DNA of 64,000 bases, from NCBI GenBank assembly GCA_958295665.1, contig OY282559.1:252707461-252771460 (forward strand), written 5' to 3'. Source of the DNA: Tipula vernalis. Lineage: Eukaryota; Arthropoda; Insecta; Diptera; Tipulidae. The first letter of the stretch is position 1, and every line of letters begins with the position of its first letter. Under the pieces are notes generated by a model. That model was not told the DNA's origin, did not search any database, and saw only the letters and a list, made by a program, of their open reading frames with translations. The position numbers were made by a program, and so were the translations under genes. This document shows positions 27,001-39,590 of the stretch, piece by piece.

Positions 27001-27053
27001 TTACAACAATTACACTAAAAAAAAATTAATAATAATAATTCACGATCACTTAC
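18089..27053 (-). other. sPLA2 intron 1
   Basis: About 9 kb between exons 1 and 2. AT-rich, with simple-sequence runs: a poly-A run near 19821, (CA)n near 18178, poly-T of about 26 at 26287 and (GT)n near 25758. I saw no conserved coding segment and no clear transposon in it. Open frames here are short and low-complexity. Confidence 0.6.
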
Positions 27054-27424
27054 CCAAGCGAATTATTTCCAACACTTGTTTCTTTCGCTATTAACCCGTT
27101 AAAAAAGATTCGACGTTCCATTTCACCGTCCGGCAAATAATCCACCAAGAGAAAATTTTCACCATAATTTAAATAAATATCACTAAATTTTTTTCTATTA
27201 TTCCTACTACTATTTAAACTATAATTAGTACTATTCACTATAATATCACGAGTACTGTTACTATTACTATTATTATTATTGATAATTTGATTACGGCTGC
27301 TATCTATCGGCGTTAATCCTGACGCGAATCCTGAACATAATAATACCGTTAATATAAATCCATACGATATCATGTGCCGTAATTTTAAATTAATCAAAAA
27401 CATTTTTAATTTAAACTTATTCAT
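27054..27424 (-). CDS. Secreted group III phospholipase A2-like gene, exon 1 (signal peptide and Asn-rich segment)
   Basis: First coding exon of the only host gene recognised. Seen: an ORF from an ATG at 27424, with further in-frame Met at residues 8 and 18. The stretch after Met18 is hydrophobic (ISYGFILTVLLCSGFASG) and reads as a signal peptide with cleavage near residue 36. Residues of about 45-80 are Asn/Ser-rich and hold several N-x-S/T sequons; the exon has one Cys, inside the signal peptide. The exon ends after two bases of a Gly codon, followed by GTAAGT (27053-27048). Exon 2 supplies the third base, so the reading frame joins cleanly. Inferred role: secretion signal plus a variable pro-region of the lipase. 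The upstream promoter and 5' UTR are not identified. Met18 could be the real start. Assignment to the gene rests on the phase match, orientation and signal peptide, not on a conserved domain in this exon. Confidence 0.72.
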
Positions 27425-30400
27425 TTTTTGATTTTAATTAATAAATAATTAATTATGTACCACAGTGTATTTTAAATTTTTTGTATTATAACGCGCGCAC
27501 ACACACAAACTATTAATTTATAATTAATCTTAATTATGGATTAAATAAAATTACTAAAATAGCAATAAAAATTTAAAAACCAATCAGTTAATTACTATAT
27601 GCTTTAATTATCACTTTTAAATTATTATTATTTAATTATTTTTCCACTTTTTCGAGAACTTTAAACTTTTTTTTTTTTAAATTACAACTTTTACAAATAA
27701 ATAAGAAAATAATTTTTTAAATAAAAAACTAAAAAAAAATTAAATTGTTAATTTAATTTTTATTATGCTACGAGCATTTATGTGCTTTCACGTTAGTGGT
27801 CAAAAGTGTAATAAGAATTTTTCGATCAACTGCTTTTTTAAGTTCGGTGTTTTTATTTTTAAGCGCCTCGTCAAGAACATTGTGTCTTTTCTCTTTCTGC
27901 CGTATTTTATATTTTATTTTTCTGTGATTCTCTTTTGCGGCGCACATTTTCTTGTTTTGTTGTGTATGTAAATATGTACTCTCTGAGTGTAGTGTATGAA
28001 TGAATTTTTCGCTACACAAAAAGACTACACAGTTACACTACACTCTACTACACAGGTATACATAAAATTTGAGAAAATTATTTGTGATTAGGTTTTCGTT
28101 TTGTAAAAAAAAAAAGTTATTTTTATGTTAAGATGAAGAGTACCTATTAGCAGTTCTTTAGACAAAATATAAAGATGAGACGATATTTTTATTTAGTTTT
28201 GATTTATTTATAACCTTATTGTAGTATAGTTTGCCGTGTGTACAGATTTGAAATTTATGAAGATATTTTAATTAGTCTCTTGTCTTGTATCTTAATTGTA
28301 TCACATGGAGATACGATAACAGAACGTTAAAATAATTAATTTGTAAAAATACATGTAAGACGATTAAGATTTCACAAATATCTGTTAAAATATGTATGTA
28401 TGTTGAAAGCCAGATTGAAGAATGTAGCAACTGTGTAGTGCATGTCGGGTGTGTAGTAGTAGGTAATTAATGTTGACCTAGGTTTGAAACTGCTTTGGTA
28501 TTTTTTAAACAAACTTTTTTTTATACCAAGGCATTGAAAAATGTTGATGATTTTAGTGATTGAATATAATTTGCAGAAAAAATGGAAAAATAAAAGGTAA
28601 GAAACTGACTGTTAGCTAAATAGCCTTGTTAGCAATTCGATTATTTTATTGGCAACCTTGGCATTTATCATGTTGATACTTATAAGGTTGGTAAAGGGGC
28701 CATACCCTTTTCCCAAACTTCAGGTTTATTTACCACTGGTGGTGTACTTTGTTTTGGCAGGTAGTACGCAAATGTACCAGTAAAAATTCTTTTCATTAAA
28801 AAAATATTTGCTAAATGTCTCTGATGTAGCAATAGATATACTTTTATCAGTTTTATTCACATGGCAGCTGCCCTTTGTGACATATCACGATTTGAGAAGT
28901 ACTAATTCAATAGGTACTTTCCAATATCGACACTAAAGCAAACCACCGTTCAAATATTTACCTTTTTAAGTGTAAATAAAAATCTGTAGTTTCTTTACAC
29001 TCAAAAATATGTTACTTTCATTGAAAATAACACAAATTATTCTATTCCCAATATTAATTGAGACATCGTTAACAAAATTATGAACGATGAAGTCCGCTAT
29101 GTAAAATGCAGGAGTTAGTTAATAACGACCTTAATAGCTGTAGGTAATTTAACTGCGTGTCCGTAGCATGCAACCAGCATAAAGATCAAGAACACCTTAT
29201 GACTAAGACTAAGGCTATGATTTTTCATAGCTTTTGACATATTTAACTGATCGGAGCGAAACGAATCCTATTCCTCGACCTACAGTACTAAAGTATAGGC
29301 AGATTAGGCTACTACTCAGATAAGATTTTATTATTATTCCCCAAAAATATTTCATTTAATCCGCCACTGCTCGGATTTAATAAGGTAAAGATTTATAAAA
29401 ATATATTATCACTTTGATCGAGAGCTTTTTGTTGGAACCAGCAATTAGAACGGGAAGTACATCTTAAGGGGACATCGGCGATACTGCTGTAAAGGCATTT
29501 CACCATTCAGAAAGCGAGTCTCTCATTACTTTTCACATTTTGATTCACATATTGTCAGTTTTGCTTTGTGGATTTGTTCAATTATGAAATTGTTGATGAT
29601 CCGAAAGAGACTGAAGGATTGAAAATTTCGTCCTAGTTTGGGTGGAGTGGCAATATTTTGAAAATGAAAATTGGAGTGTTTTTTTGATAATATTTTCTCC
29701 GGTGGAAATTTGCAACGGAGAAACTGGGGAATACATAAATAAAATAATAATGAATGTGGCTGGCATAGGGTTATGCAATGTGCAGATAGTCGGTCTATTA
29801 TGGTTTAAATAAACAATAAAAGACTCGTAAAAACCGTTAAATTCATTTCCAATTTTAAATTTATGTAAATTTCGGTCGAATTAGAGAACAGTTCAAAAAT
29901 TTTAATATTGATAAATTTAAAATGACAGCTCAAAAATGTTTAGCTGTAAACTTGGTTAGAGAAATATTGTGCGTCATAAATTTTTAATTCCACAAATTAG
30001 TTGAAGCTAAAGGAATATTTTAGAAGAATTTAAGATTCATTTTGTAAAACGTACATACTTTGTAAAACTTCCATGATCTAATTTCTTGCAAAATCATCCT
30101 TCACTTAGAATAGATGCAAGGCTATACATGTTTAAAAATGATAAATGATCAAGTTTCAGAAAAAAAAAAATGAAAGAAATTGTTAGATAAAATTATCACA
30201 AATTTTCTCATCTATTTACACGACCTCATACAAAAATTAGAAGTGAAATGTAGAAGGTGTGGATTTAAATACTTTATATTAAACTGCTAATTACTATACA
30301 ACAGTATTGCGTTTTTGCTTACGCCGAAAAATTAAACGAATCGTATAAATTAAATGTAATGACTGAAATATTCTAAAAATACGCAAATTCGGAATTTTTC

Positions 30401-31558
30401 CATTACTCTATGATTACAAACCAAAAAGCACAAAAAGCAGTTTTAACTACTTTTAACATCTTATCTGTAGCTACTAGAACACATACCTGTATTACACATA
30501 TGTGCCTTAATCAATCATAACACTCAGATAACATTTAGTTAAAGCGACAATACCAATGCGACAATGTTTACCCACCAATTTGCGATTGAGTAGAGTAAAG
30601 TTGTACATATATTGTACTCATTCACTTTACGCGAATAAACATAGTCATGATTTAGTAATTAGCAAAAGTGGTGTGATCGCGCGTCTACGTAGAAAATAGG
30701 TGACGTTGCCTATATACAAATAAAACCAAAATTTTATCACAAAAAAAATGTTAATTTTAGAATATTACGGATATCCCCATACATAATATTTCTCTATTTG
30801 TGTAATTATATGTGCTAAAGTAAATTTTTTAGAAATATTTGCGATTAGAGATATTATTAGCAACCACGAAATTCCGCATAATTCTGGTTTTTCGACATTT
30901 ATTTGTTATCTTTTATCAGAAATAATGCAAATTACTAATTATCGAAATAACTACTCGTAATTTGTATAAATCAAAATAATAATGTTTTCTACCCACAATT
31001 TACAGATGGTACAAAATTTAAACAGAAACGAAAAAAGAAGTTAATAAGGAACGAAATTGACTCTTTTTGATAAAAAGCAAGAAAATGAGCAATAGTGGGC
31101 GCATCAAGCGCAATAAGGCCCCACTAAAAAAACAAGTTTCAACAAGACCTCACTCTTTGTGGGTCATCACTACGCTGGATTCAATGTCTTTTCCGAAATT
31201 TATTCAAAATTATGGTGAAACCTTGGCTCATTTCGCAAATTTTATTCAAATTATGGTTAAGTCGAAATTATTATTAGGAAATTCATTCAGTAGTAGAAGT
31301 CATTACGAAGCTTAAACTGATTAACTGGTTTACAGGTAAGTGTATGTACAATATTTCGTTTTCAAACACAGCCACAGATGGTAAAAGTGACCATTCCTCA
31401 TGTGGCTATTAACGGCATATAATTGATCTTGCATAAAATTTTATTTGCTCTGTGCAATAAACCGACACGGTTACCTCATTATCGGTTACTACTTACTGAT
31501 GTCCATATCCATCTACAAAAAATGTAGAGCAGCTACCAAATATTTGGCCACACCCGGT
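27425..31558. other. 5' flank of the sPLA2 gene, no gene recognised
   Basis: AT-rich upstream sequence. It should hold the promoter and any non-coding first exon of the sPLA2 gene, but I cannot place a TATA box or initiator with confidence. No conserved coding segment or clear transposon seen. Confidence 0.5.
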
Positions 31559-31690
31559 GGCTATTTGTGAATTCGATTCGAACGTATGCGACTCTTCGAA
31601 GTATAAGAAACTAAAAAATCTGATTCAGTTTAAATAAGAATCCAACACTTCGAAGACTCGAACACGTTTGAATCGAATTCACAAATAGCC
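31559..31690. mobile_element. Hairpin MITE, 132 bp
   Basis: Arms of 26 bp at 31559-31584 and 31665-31690 are reverse complements with a single mismatch (core GTGAATTCGATTC). A second inner pair around CTTCGAAG extends the fold. It is non-coding and the arms are well preserved, which suggests a fairly recent insertion or selection for the fold. Confidence 0.75.
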
Positions 31691-32394
31691 CGCCAGTACT
31701 CAAGCAAACATCAATCATAATGAATTTCCGAATCTCTAGTCCGTTTTTTGGACATCCATAAGATTACACTATACTTTACGTAAGCTGTTTATTTAAATTC
31801 AAACAATAACGAAACAAACCAAACAAAATATTTCTATTGCTAGTATTTCTACTGCTACTATAGTAGTTCTTCGTCTCACCTTGTCAGAGGAGTATTGTGG
31901 GGTAATCAATTATATTCTAATTTGTCCTTAAGATAGGAACAGAAATACTACCCTAAAACACACAAAAAATATTGAATAATCTACAAATGGGCTTCATTGG
32001 TTTGTAACTCGAAAATAATACAATAAATAGTCTCAGAAAATTCCGAGAAATTCTGGATTAATCTGTAATAATGTCTTCAACATCTTTACTTTATACTAAC
32101 CTACTCATCGATAAAGAACAGAATGCCACGTGAACTTTCAAATAATTTCGAATAATTTAGAAAATCCCGAAAAATCTTGAAAATAAACTTGGAAATAACG
32201 AATAATTTGATGTGATAATATTTCGAAATTTTTACTTTAAATAAATCGTCTAATCTCTCATACGTTTCCTATCCAAAGACAGTTTTAATGTGTTTACAAG
32301 CATATTGGTATTTACGAAAAATTATTCAATAACCGTTTGTTGGACTTATTCTTGGACTCATACATTTTAATTTTTTTAATTTATATGATGTTAA

Positions 32395-32985
32395 TATTTC
32401 CGAAAATTCTAAGAGAATTTAATCCCGTTTCGAAAAAAATCAATCCTCTCATCAGGACATGGCGACTGAACGGATTATAACACAATTTACCTCTATTTAT
32501 ACAAAATGTACTATGTAAAGGTGGTATTAGCGAATTATGGTAGTGAGGTGCTAAATCGGTGTTTTTTTTTCTCATTATTATCCGACTCCTCGGACAACAC
32601 TTTTCCCACAGAGCGTTCGTTATACGTCACCAACCCAAACTATTTACATTTTACAAAAAGTTGCCGTCATTTTCAGGAGGGGCAGTCCATAAAAGATTTC
32701 ACGGATTTCCTTAAATTTGGAGACTCCTTCCCCAATATCAGAATTGGTCATGATAATGTAAACTCTCAACCCGATACCGCCAATTCAGAGACTCACAATT
32801 AATGTTAGATCATTTGGAACTGAGACGTATTGAATAGCAATCAAAATTGCATTCGCCATTTTTCATCTTCGATCTTTAAGAATTAGCTTCAGTTATACAT
32901 CTCTACTAAACTGTTGAAAATCCTTAACAATTTAAATTACTCCGTTCATAGAGCATCCACAATACTTCATTTACTCATTGCTTCA
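32395..32985 (-). repeat. LTR-like repeat, most complete copy
   Basis: Related segments occur at 34545-34835 (+), 53410-53995 (+) and 63130-63290 (-). Read on the minus strand it contains TATAAATAG near 32496-32504, then CAGTCGCC and CCTGATGAGAGGATTGA downstream, an order that resembles a retrotransposon LTR promoter. No flanking gag or pol was found here, so it would be a solo LTR or a non-autonomous repeat. The open frames on it are not conserved proteins. Family assignment is an inference. Confidence 0.45.
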
Positions 32986-33324
32986 GCCTGGACGGAGCAT
33001 TGCTTTGGAACATTCGAGCAATACAAACAAATAAAACATAAAAATACAAAATCAGAATTAATGTTAATTATCCTATGTGTTCGATACTCTACCTCCTTGT
33101 GGCAACCTGCTCCCTCACGAGATGTTATTTAAGGACGTCCTATAGTAAGTTGCAATTAAGATTTATACACGAGCTTTAATACGAAGATAATTTATTATTC
33201 AGAAATAATACCTTTAAAGACGATTTTATTAAAGCATTCCAAATAAGGTATAACCGAAGCAAAAATTTTCTTCATAACGTTTTATATTACTTAAGAAAAT
33301 AGTTAAACAATTTGTAAACAGGTA

Positions 33325-34259
33325 GATGATGGATTATCACATTTATTATCAACATAACAAAAAAATCGTCGGTCCCGTTTTTGAGAAAATATGGCGTGGC
33401 AGTTTTAAAATACAATATAATATGGATAAAATAAAATAATTCAGTCCTTCCATTTTGTGGTCCATTCGTGTATCACTTATAAAAATCCAGCGACATCTGT
33501 CTTATAAAGGGACTTCAGTCGTAACAAACGACTAAGAGAATCTAAAAATTGAAGTGACGTGATCATAGTCATGAAGAATGAGGTGACACAACCATGAGAA
33601 TTGAAGTGATAAAAAAAATCAAAACAATTTTTGAATTTTTAACGATTATAATAATTATAATCCGGTTTTCTGAAAATCATCATGCAATTGCACGCCTAGA
33701 AGAGGATTTCATTTGGCTCAGCACAGTGCTGTTTGCCACTATAAATGTGTCCACATTATTTTAATTTTATTTATTAATCTCAAAAAAATATACAAGTAGG
33801 GCAACGACCCCCTTTTAAATTTTTTACTTTTCCCACTATAACGAAGTTATATTGGCTAATTATTGTAATCGCGAAAAAATTTTGTTCCAGTTTTTCACGT
33901 TTCTCGACGACTTAGGTTACCAGGACCCCAAAAGAACGATTAGAAAAATATCGTGTCCGTCCATCCTTCCGTCTTTCCGTCCTTCCATCATACATTTTTA
34001 ATATGTTTATTTTGCCGCCCGGTCTCACAAATATTAATAGTTTTGGTCGAAATTTTGTACAAAGATAGTTTTAGTAACAAGCAGTTTGTGTTAGCTTTAT
34101 TTCAATTCGAGTCTAAAATAGAGGGGGTTGCAGTGGAAGAGAAAACTCCCAAACAGATTTTTTCGGAAACGGGACCGACGATTTTTTGTTATACTTTTTG
34201 TGTTTTTTGTTTTTTTTTATAGATTTTTTTGTTGATAATAAATTTGAAAATCCATCATC
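33325..34259. mobile_element. Non-coding TIR element, about 935 bp
   Basis: The left arm starts GATGATGGATT (33325) and contains ATCGTCGGTCCCGTTT near 33365. The right arm contains its complement AAACGGGACCGACGAT near 34168 and ends AATCCATCATC (34259). A TTTATTATCAAC block is shared as well. The interior has a run of CCGTCC/CCTTCC-like short repeats near 33955-33985. No transposase. It lies between two inverted copies of the LTR-like repeat. Confidence 0.65.
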
Positions 34260-34544
34260 CCATTTTAATAAAAAATAGTAAAACAACTTGTTGAACTGTT
34301 TTCCGAGGTAATATCAAAATTTTCGAAGAAATATCTTTCTACTTTTAATACATTTTCCAAAGTCCAGAAATTGTTCCATTGGTGTCTTTAAGACAAAATT
34401 AACAGGTAACTGTGTAACATAGAAATTAAACTTCTAAATTTATCTATAATACTTTGCTGGTGGCAAATAATATTGTCATGATTTAAAAATTAAAATAAAT
34501 CTAGTGAGCTTTGAAATATAAATTATTTCTGTGACGTTTAAACA

Positions 34545-34835
34545 GTACAACTTTTGAGAAAAGAAGTCTTGAATATTTTGGATGGTTGCTCCATGAACGG
34601 AGAATTCTAACAGTTTACTAGAGAGGTATAACTGAATCTAATTGTTAAAGGTCAAAGATGAAAAATGGCGAATGCGACTTTAATTGTGAACAGGTTTCAG
34701 TTCTAAATAATCTAACATTAACTATGAGTCTGTGATTTGGCGAATTAAGAGTATAGAAAATTTATATTGGTATGACCAATTGTGATGTTTAGAAAGGAGT
34801 CTCCAAATTTAACAAAACCCGTGACATCTTTCAAG
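34545..34835 (+). repeat. LTR-like repeat, partial copy in inverted orientation
   Basis: Reverse complement-related to 32693-32985. Shared blocks include AAGGAGTCTCCAAATTT (34794-34810), GATGAAAAATGGCGAATGC (near 34658), CTCCATGAACGG and ATGACCAATT. The downstream TATA-containing part is missing. Together with 32395-32985 it makes a large inverted repeat. Confidence 0.6.
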
Positions 34836-37263
34836 AACCTTGCGGAAAATAACGGAAAATATATTTGAAATACATATTTTCATAAAAGCAGGTTTTATAT
34901 TAAAAATTAAAATAAATTTCAACAAGAAATTAAATTTACGTGTTATTATTAATTTTGACCACTGGAATACCTTAAAGAAACTGATAGACACATCTACTTT
35001 TGTGGTATGTTATAAGGATTATTACGAAAAGTCTTTAAAATCTCTAAAAACTAACAAATAGTCAGTTGCTGTTATATTAAAAAATGAAAAACATAATAAT
35101 TGTTAGAATTGACTAGAATTGTTAAAATTGAGATTAACCAATATCCTCAAGACTCCCATTTCTTTTTTGCTTAAGTCCTACAAGCAATAATAACACGATT
35201 TCAATTGATGTGATAAATGGATCTTGATATTGCTGCTTATAATAATAAACAAACTCCAATATTTTCCAGATATAAGGCTGTGTATGCCAGAGTTAAAAGG
35301 CTTGGAGTCCAATTATTTTTTGAAGTGCAAAAATGATGGTGTATTTGCCTTCATATAGTCTTTTGATTCTAAACTTAGGTCAAATTAATGAAAGTCGACA
35401 TTCCAACCTCGTTGTAAAGTTACATTTGTATTCATTTTACAAAATAATTAGTTTAAAATAACTTCTTCAACTATATAAATTTGTAAAATTCATAATACTA
35501 AAACCCAATTTTGAATAACCCCTTCCTTCTGTTTCTTAAATCCCCTGCACGATCTACATTTACGAGTAGCACTAAATGTAAATGTTTACCAAATTTATGA
35601 ATACTGAAAGTAATTTTGGGTTTTCTTCCTATATGGTTTCGGTCTTTCAGGAGGATTCACTAACAATTTTTAGTTAAATGATTTTCAGTTTATCAAAGAA
35701 TTTTTCCCAATGGATCTTACAAAACACTTATTCGGCGATTTTGCCTTTATCACCCAAATGGTCATAAAACATTGTCTTTCATTGCTTTCTTTTTCTTTGA
35801 GATTAGGTGGTAACGATGAATGTGGCATCAATAAAATGTTGTTTTTTGACAAAATCCACAAACAAGTAGTATTGTGTGAACTGTGTACAATTTCCAGATA
35901 TGTGTAACATAACAGTTGCGGTTTTTTCGACATTCTTTAAAACAATTTTATGTTGAGAACGGTATCCGACAAATTTTTGGTTTTGGTTCATAAATTAAAT
36001 CAACTTTCCAAATATCTATGTGTAATTCAATAAGTTTTAAACAAATAGTTTTACGGAATTAATGCGAGCTGCGTGATACATAATTTAAAAGCAAATTAAA
36101 ATACCTTTACCTTAAAGAAACATATGTATTTAAAAAAAAAAACGTTTGGTTTATAAAACACTCAAATTTGAAAATTTTCCAAAAAAACTCAAATATAGTT
36201 TTCAAATCGCATTAACTCAGTTAATCTAATTTTTTGTCAAACATATTTTGTATGTTCGAAATGGTAATTTAATTTACTGTCAAAAGTCAAAATATAATAA
36301 TTTGAAAATCAATAACATATTTTTCGAGACATTTGACTACTTTAAAGAAACGCGAGATCGAATCGAGAAAATTGCATAAAAATACAGTTCCTACCCAAAC
36401 GTAAAAGCGCAATGAGGCCCGCTCTACAGGATTTTGTTTAGTATAAATGTGTAGTTTTGTTGGACTATACAAATATTTATTGAAACAAAAAAAAAAAAAT
36501 ATCGACACTTCTTGAACAACTTCTTACGTAAAACAACCAGTTGCTAATATGGCCACACAAATTACTAAAAAATCTAAATGGTACTTAAATTACTAGGAAA
36601 CACGCATCAGGCGTATTGGCTGATGGAAACGAAAAATCTCGCGATACCAATTTCCGAATTTCAACCCACTTCAATGAAATCTGTTTTTTGATTATTTTTT
36701 TTTGCAGTCACCGGCCTGGCCTGTAAATCCGTTAAAGCGAGGCAAACACCCATTTTAATACTTGTTGACAAGTTAATACAGAAATACATAAATTAATTTA
36801 ATTTTTAGTTCAAATGATGAAATACGAGTATACTAGTACACTATTATTGTTGAACCTAACCAATAATTTAGCAATTTGTACTACAAGTCAACCGTTACAT
36901 ATTACATTAAATGATTTTGTTTCTTTTAGGTAACATGGTCCACACTATTACAATTGTTTGGAGGAGAAATAACTTAAAATTCTTGTAATATTAAATTCAA
37001 TCTGAGTTTTGCAAAATTTATACAAAACTATAATAACAATTGGAAAATATTGAGTATACCTGAAACCACGTCCGGTTCCACAATATATGGGAGCAACATT
37101 TGAAATCTTTTGACTAAATTTTAACTCAGAATTAGATAAATATTGTCCGTTGATACATTCAGGCAGTATTAATTAATTAGTTCATAGGATAGACATACCG
37201 TGGTTTAATCAAACAAACTAAAGTACTAGTATGTATTACCAAAGTAATGGTTACTAAACTTTT
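34836..37263. other. AT-rich DNA without recognised gene
   Basis: Only short frames lacking recognisable motifs on both strands. No terminal-repeat structure found. Confidence 0.5.
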
Positions 37264-37488
37264 ATGATGGATTCACGAGGTCGGATTTTTACACTAAGGT
37301 GTTGTTTTCAGAGCTTCTAAATCAATAAAATCACAAATTTTTGGTTATTTTAGTGATTGGTCGGTTAAGAAGCAGCACGGAAATAAATACCTAGCATAAA
37401 AAACTGACCACGCGAATCAATTTGATTGGTTAAGGAGCTTGAGAAAAACACCCTAGTGTAAAAGAAACCGAATTCGTGAATCCACCAT
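37264..37488. mobile_element. TIR MITE, about 225 bp
   Basis: The left arm, ATGATGGATTCACGAGGTCGG, is matched by the complement of the right arm, ATGGTGGATTCACGAATTCGG. Both continue into TTTTACACTA-G-GTGTT. Non-coding. Confidence 0.65.
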
Positions 37489-39249
37489 GAAGTGGTGGCA
37501 CTATAGTGCACTATTTCTTAAGGAATACACGTAAAAACTTTAAATAATATACTAAAAATTAAAAGTCATTATATTTTTATAGTCGTTCATACATTTTTTT
37601 GTATAATTGTCCAATTTTGATCGTAAAATGAGGCTTTAGAGGTGCGATTTTCTTATACGTTCTTCTTTCTTGTTTGATTTAACTTAAAAACTATTTTACT
37701 ACTATTAAACTAATTGATACGTAATATACTATCAAAAGAACTTACATTATGTAAATTCAATAAAAAAAAACACTAGTTTATCGTAGCATTAAAACCACAA
37801 TTTCACAGTAACCACTGGAATGTATGTTCGTTAAATAGGTTTTCTAATATTAACTAACCGACAAACTAAATAATAATTGAAATTATTGACGTCTCGAGTA
37901 AAAAATTTCGCTCTAACATCGCAACATTTTAAGCGCTGTAATAACATAATCGAGATTACAGACAAAATCCATCAATTTAGTGACGATTACTTTAATTTAT
38001 AATTGAAACATAATTAAATTAACCTCCGTCTTTCACACTGTAAGAAAATCTTGATTTGCTTGTTAATCGAGATTATTAATCCCTAGTCTGAACATAGCAT
38101 ACAAAACGAAACCGATTTTTCTTAAATGTGATATTGAATTTATTTTTTGTTCTAAAATAAAGAACGGATTCCAGATTGCAGATAAATTCGGAATTTCGCA
38201 TTTGTAAAATCGCCAACCATTCCGAATTTACAGATTCCGGCATTGCAATCATTACTCAAAACTAATTCAAAAAATTTATTTTCAATATTAATTTAAAATA
38301 ATGATTAAAATTATACAACAAATTATCTCTTACTTAAGGTTGATGCTCGGGTTTGTATTGAAAACTTAAGAATTTACATTCATTCGTTTTAGGCAATCAA
38401 TTCAGTGTAATTAACCGCTAAAACAAAGCCATTTCTAGACAATAAGAGGAACTTTATTTTCTGCTAAATAAAATAAAATATTTAAATATTTTATTATCTT
38501 TTAAACTTATTAAGTCTAAAATACCCCCCAATTGACTACTTCACTTGCACTTTGAGTTAACTCAATTGTGATGCCTAACTAGAATTGCAATTAAAAAATT
38601 AGTTTTTCTAAGCTCCTAACTTTTAAAGTTCCGATACCAGTTTGTTCGTATAAATTTTTAAATTTGAATCCGAAAAGCAACATTATGGTTATATAAGTTT
38701 GTAAAGCATTTTAATAAATTGTTTGAAGTTGTCTTAGTTTAAACATTCAAAGCTTCCAGGCATATTTAACATAAACTTTAAAGAAATGAAAAAGACGCTA
38801 TTATGTTCAGAACCCAAAATTTATTTTGTACTCCCAATGATGTTATTACACTCCTGACATTATTTTACCAGTGATTTTTTTTATTTTTCAAGGAAAGGAT
38901 TAAATTTGTGCTTAGGTTTTTTTTCTCTTCAATATGTATGCACAAGCGCAAACACACAGCAGTACTTTTCTTTTTTATTGTTTATTGGGGAGGAAGAGGG
39001 GAAGGAGATTTATGAGTATTGCACAATAGTATTGATTAATTAGTAGTATCAATTATACCAAATAAATTCACAAAATCACCAAAAATCGATTTAATACAAC
39101 TTCACACAGTTCTTACTTATTGTATATTCGCATTATTTAATCCTCTCTATATTTCGTTCCAAATACTAATCATATACTATTATTATTATTATTGGGGGGG
39201 CCATGCGGGCGATCAGCCACCTCGCACTGCGACCTAAAAGATCTATTGT
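37489..39249. other. AT-rich DNA without recognised gene
   Basis: Nothing recognisable on either strand. A short (TTA)n run followed by a G tract lies at its right edge, next to the RNase H relic. Confidence 0.5.
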
Positions 39250-39590
39250 GCTGGACCTTGCTTAATTATCCGTTCAGTCAATATTCAGGTTCTTAATGAA
39301 CCTGACTATACTGCCTCCCGGTACGTGATACATACTATCCGGGCTTATTGCTCTCCCTCCAGGATGTTTACTACAGCATGTAGTTCCGCTAGAAAGATGG
39401 TAGCATTGGAGCCCAAGGACTTCGAGAGGGCTATCCCACTCCCGTATATTCCTACTCCTGCCCCGTATTCCGTTTGATTTTACTCTTACGAGTTGCTGGG
39501 AATTGCAAATCGCCTGTAGGTCACCCAGCTTTACTACAGGAAGGCACTGCGCGAATAGACGCCAAACCACCTAATTATATACTAAATAAA
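39250..39590 (-). pseudogene. Non-LTR retrotransposon RNase H relic
   Basis: GC content is visibly higher than its surroundings. One minus-strand frame reads T-E-Y-G-A-G-V-G-I-Y-G-S, then S-K-S-L-G-S-N-A-T-I-F-L-A-E-L-H-A-V. This is the first-acidic-residue and Q/L-A-E-x-x-A region typical of the RNase H domain of R1/I/Jockey-type elements. It is broken by stops on both sides. The longest ATG-started frame here is an out-of-frame shadow of this domain. Confidence 0.75.

Noticed and set aside
39274..39570. 98-residue ATG-started frame in the GC-richer island
   Set aside because: It is out of frame with the recognisable RNase H residues on the same strand.
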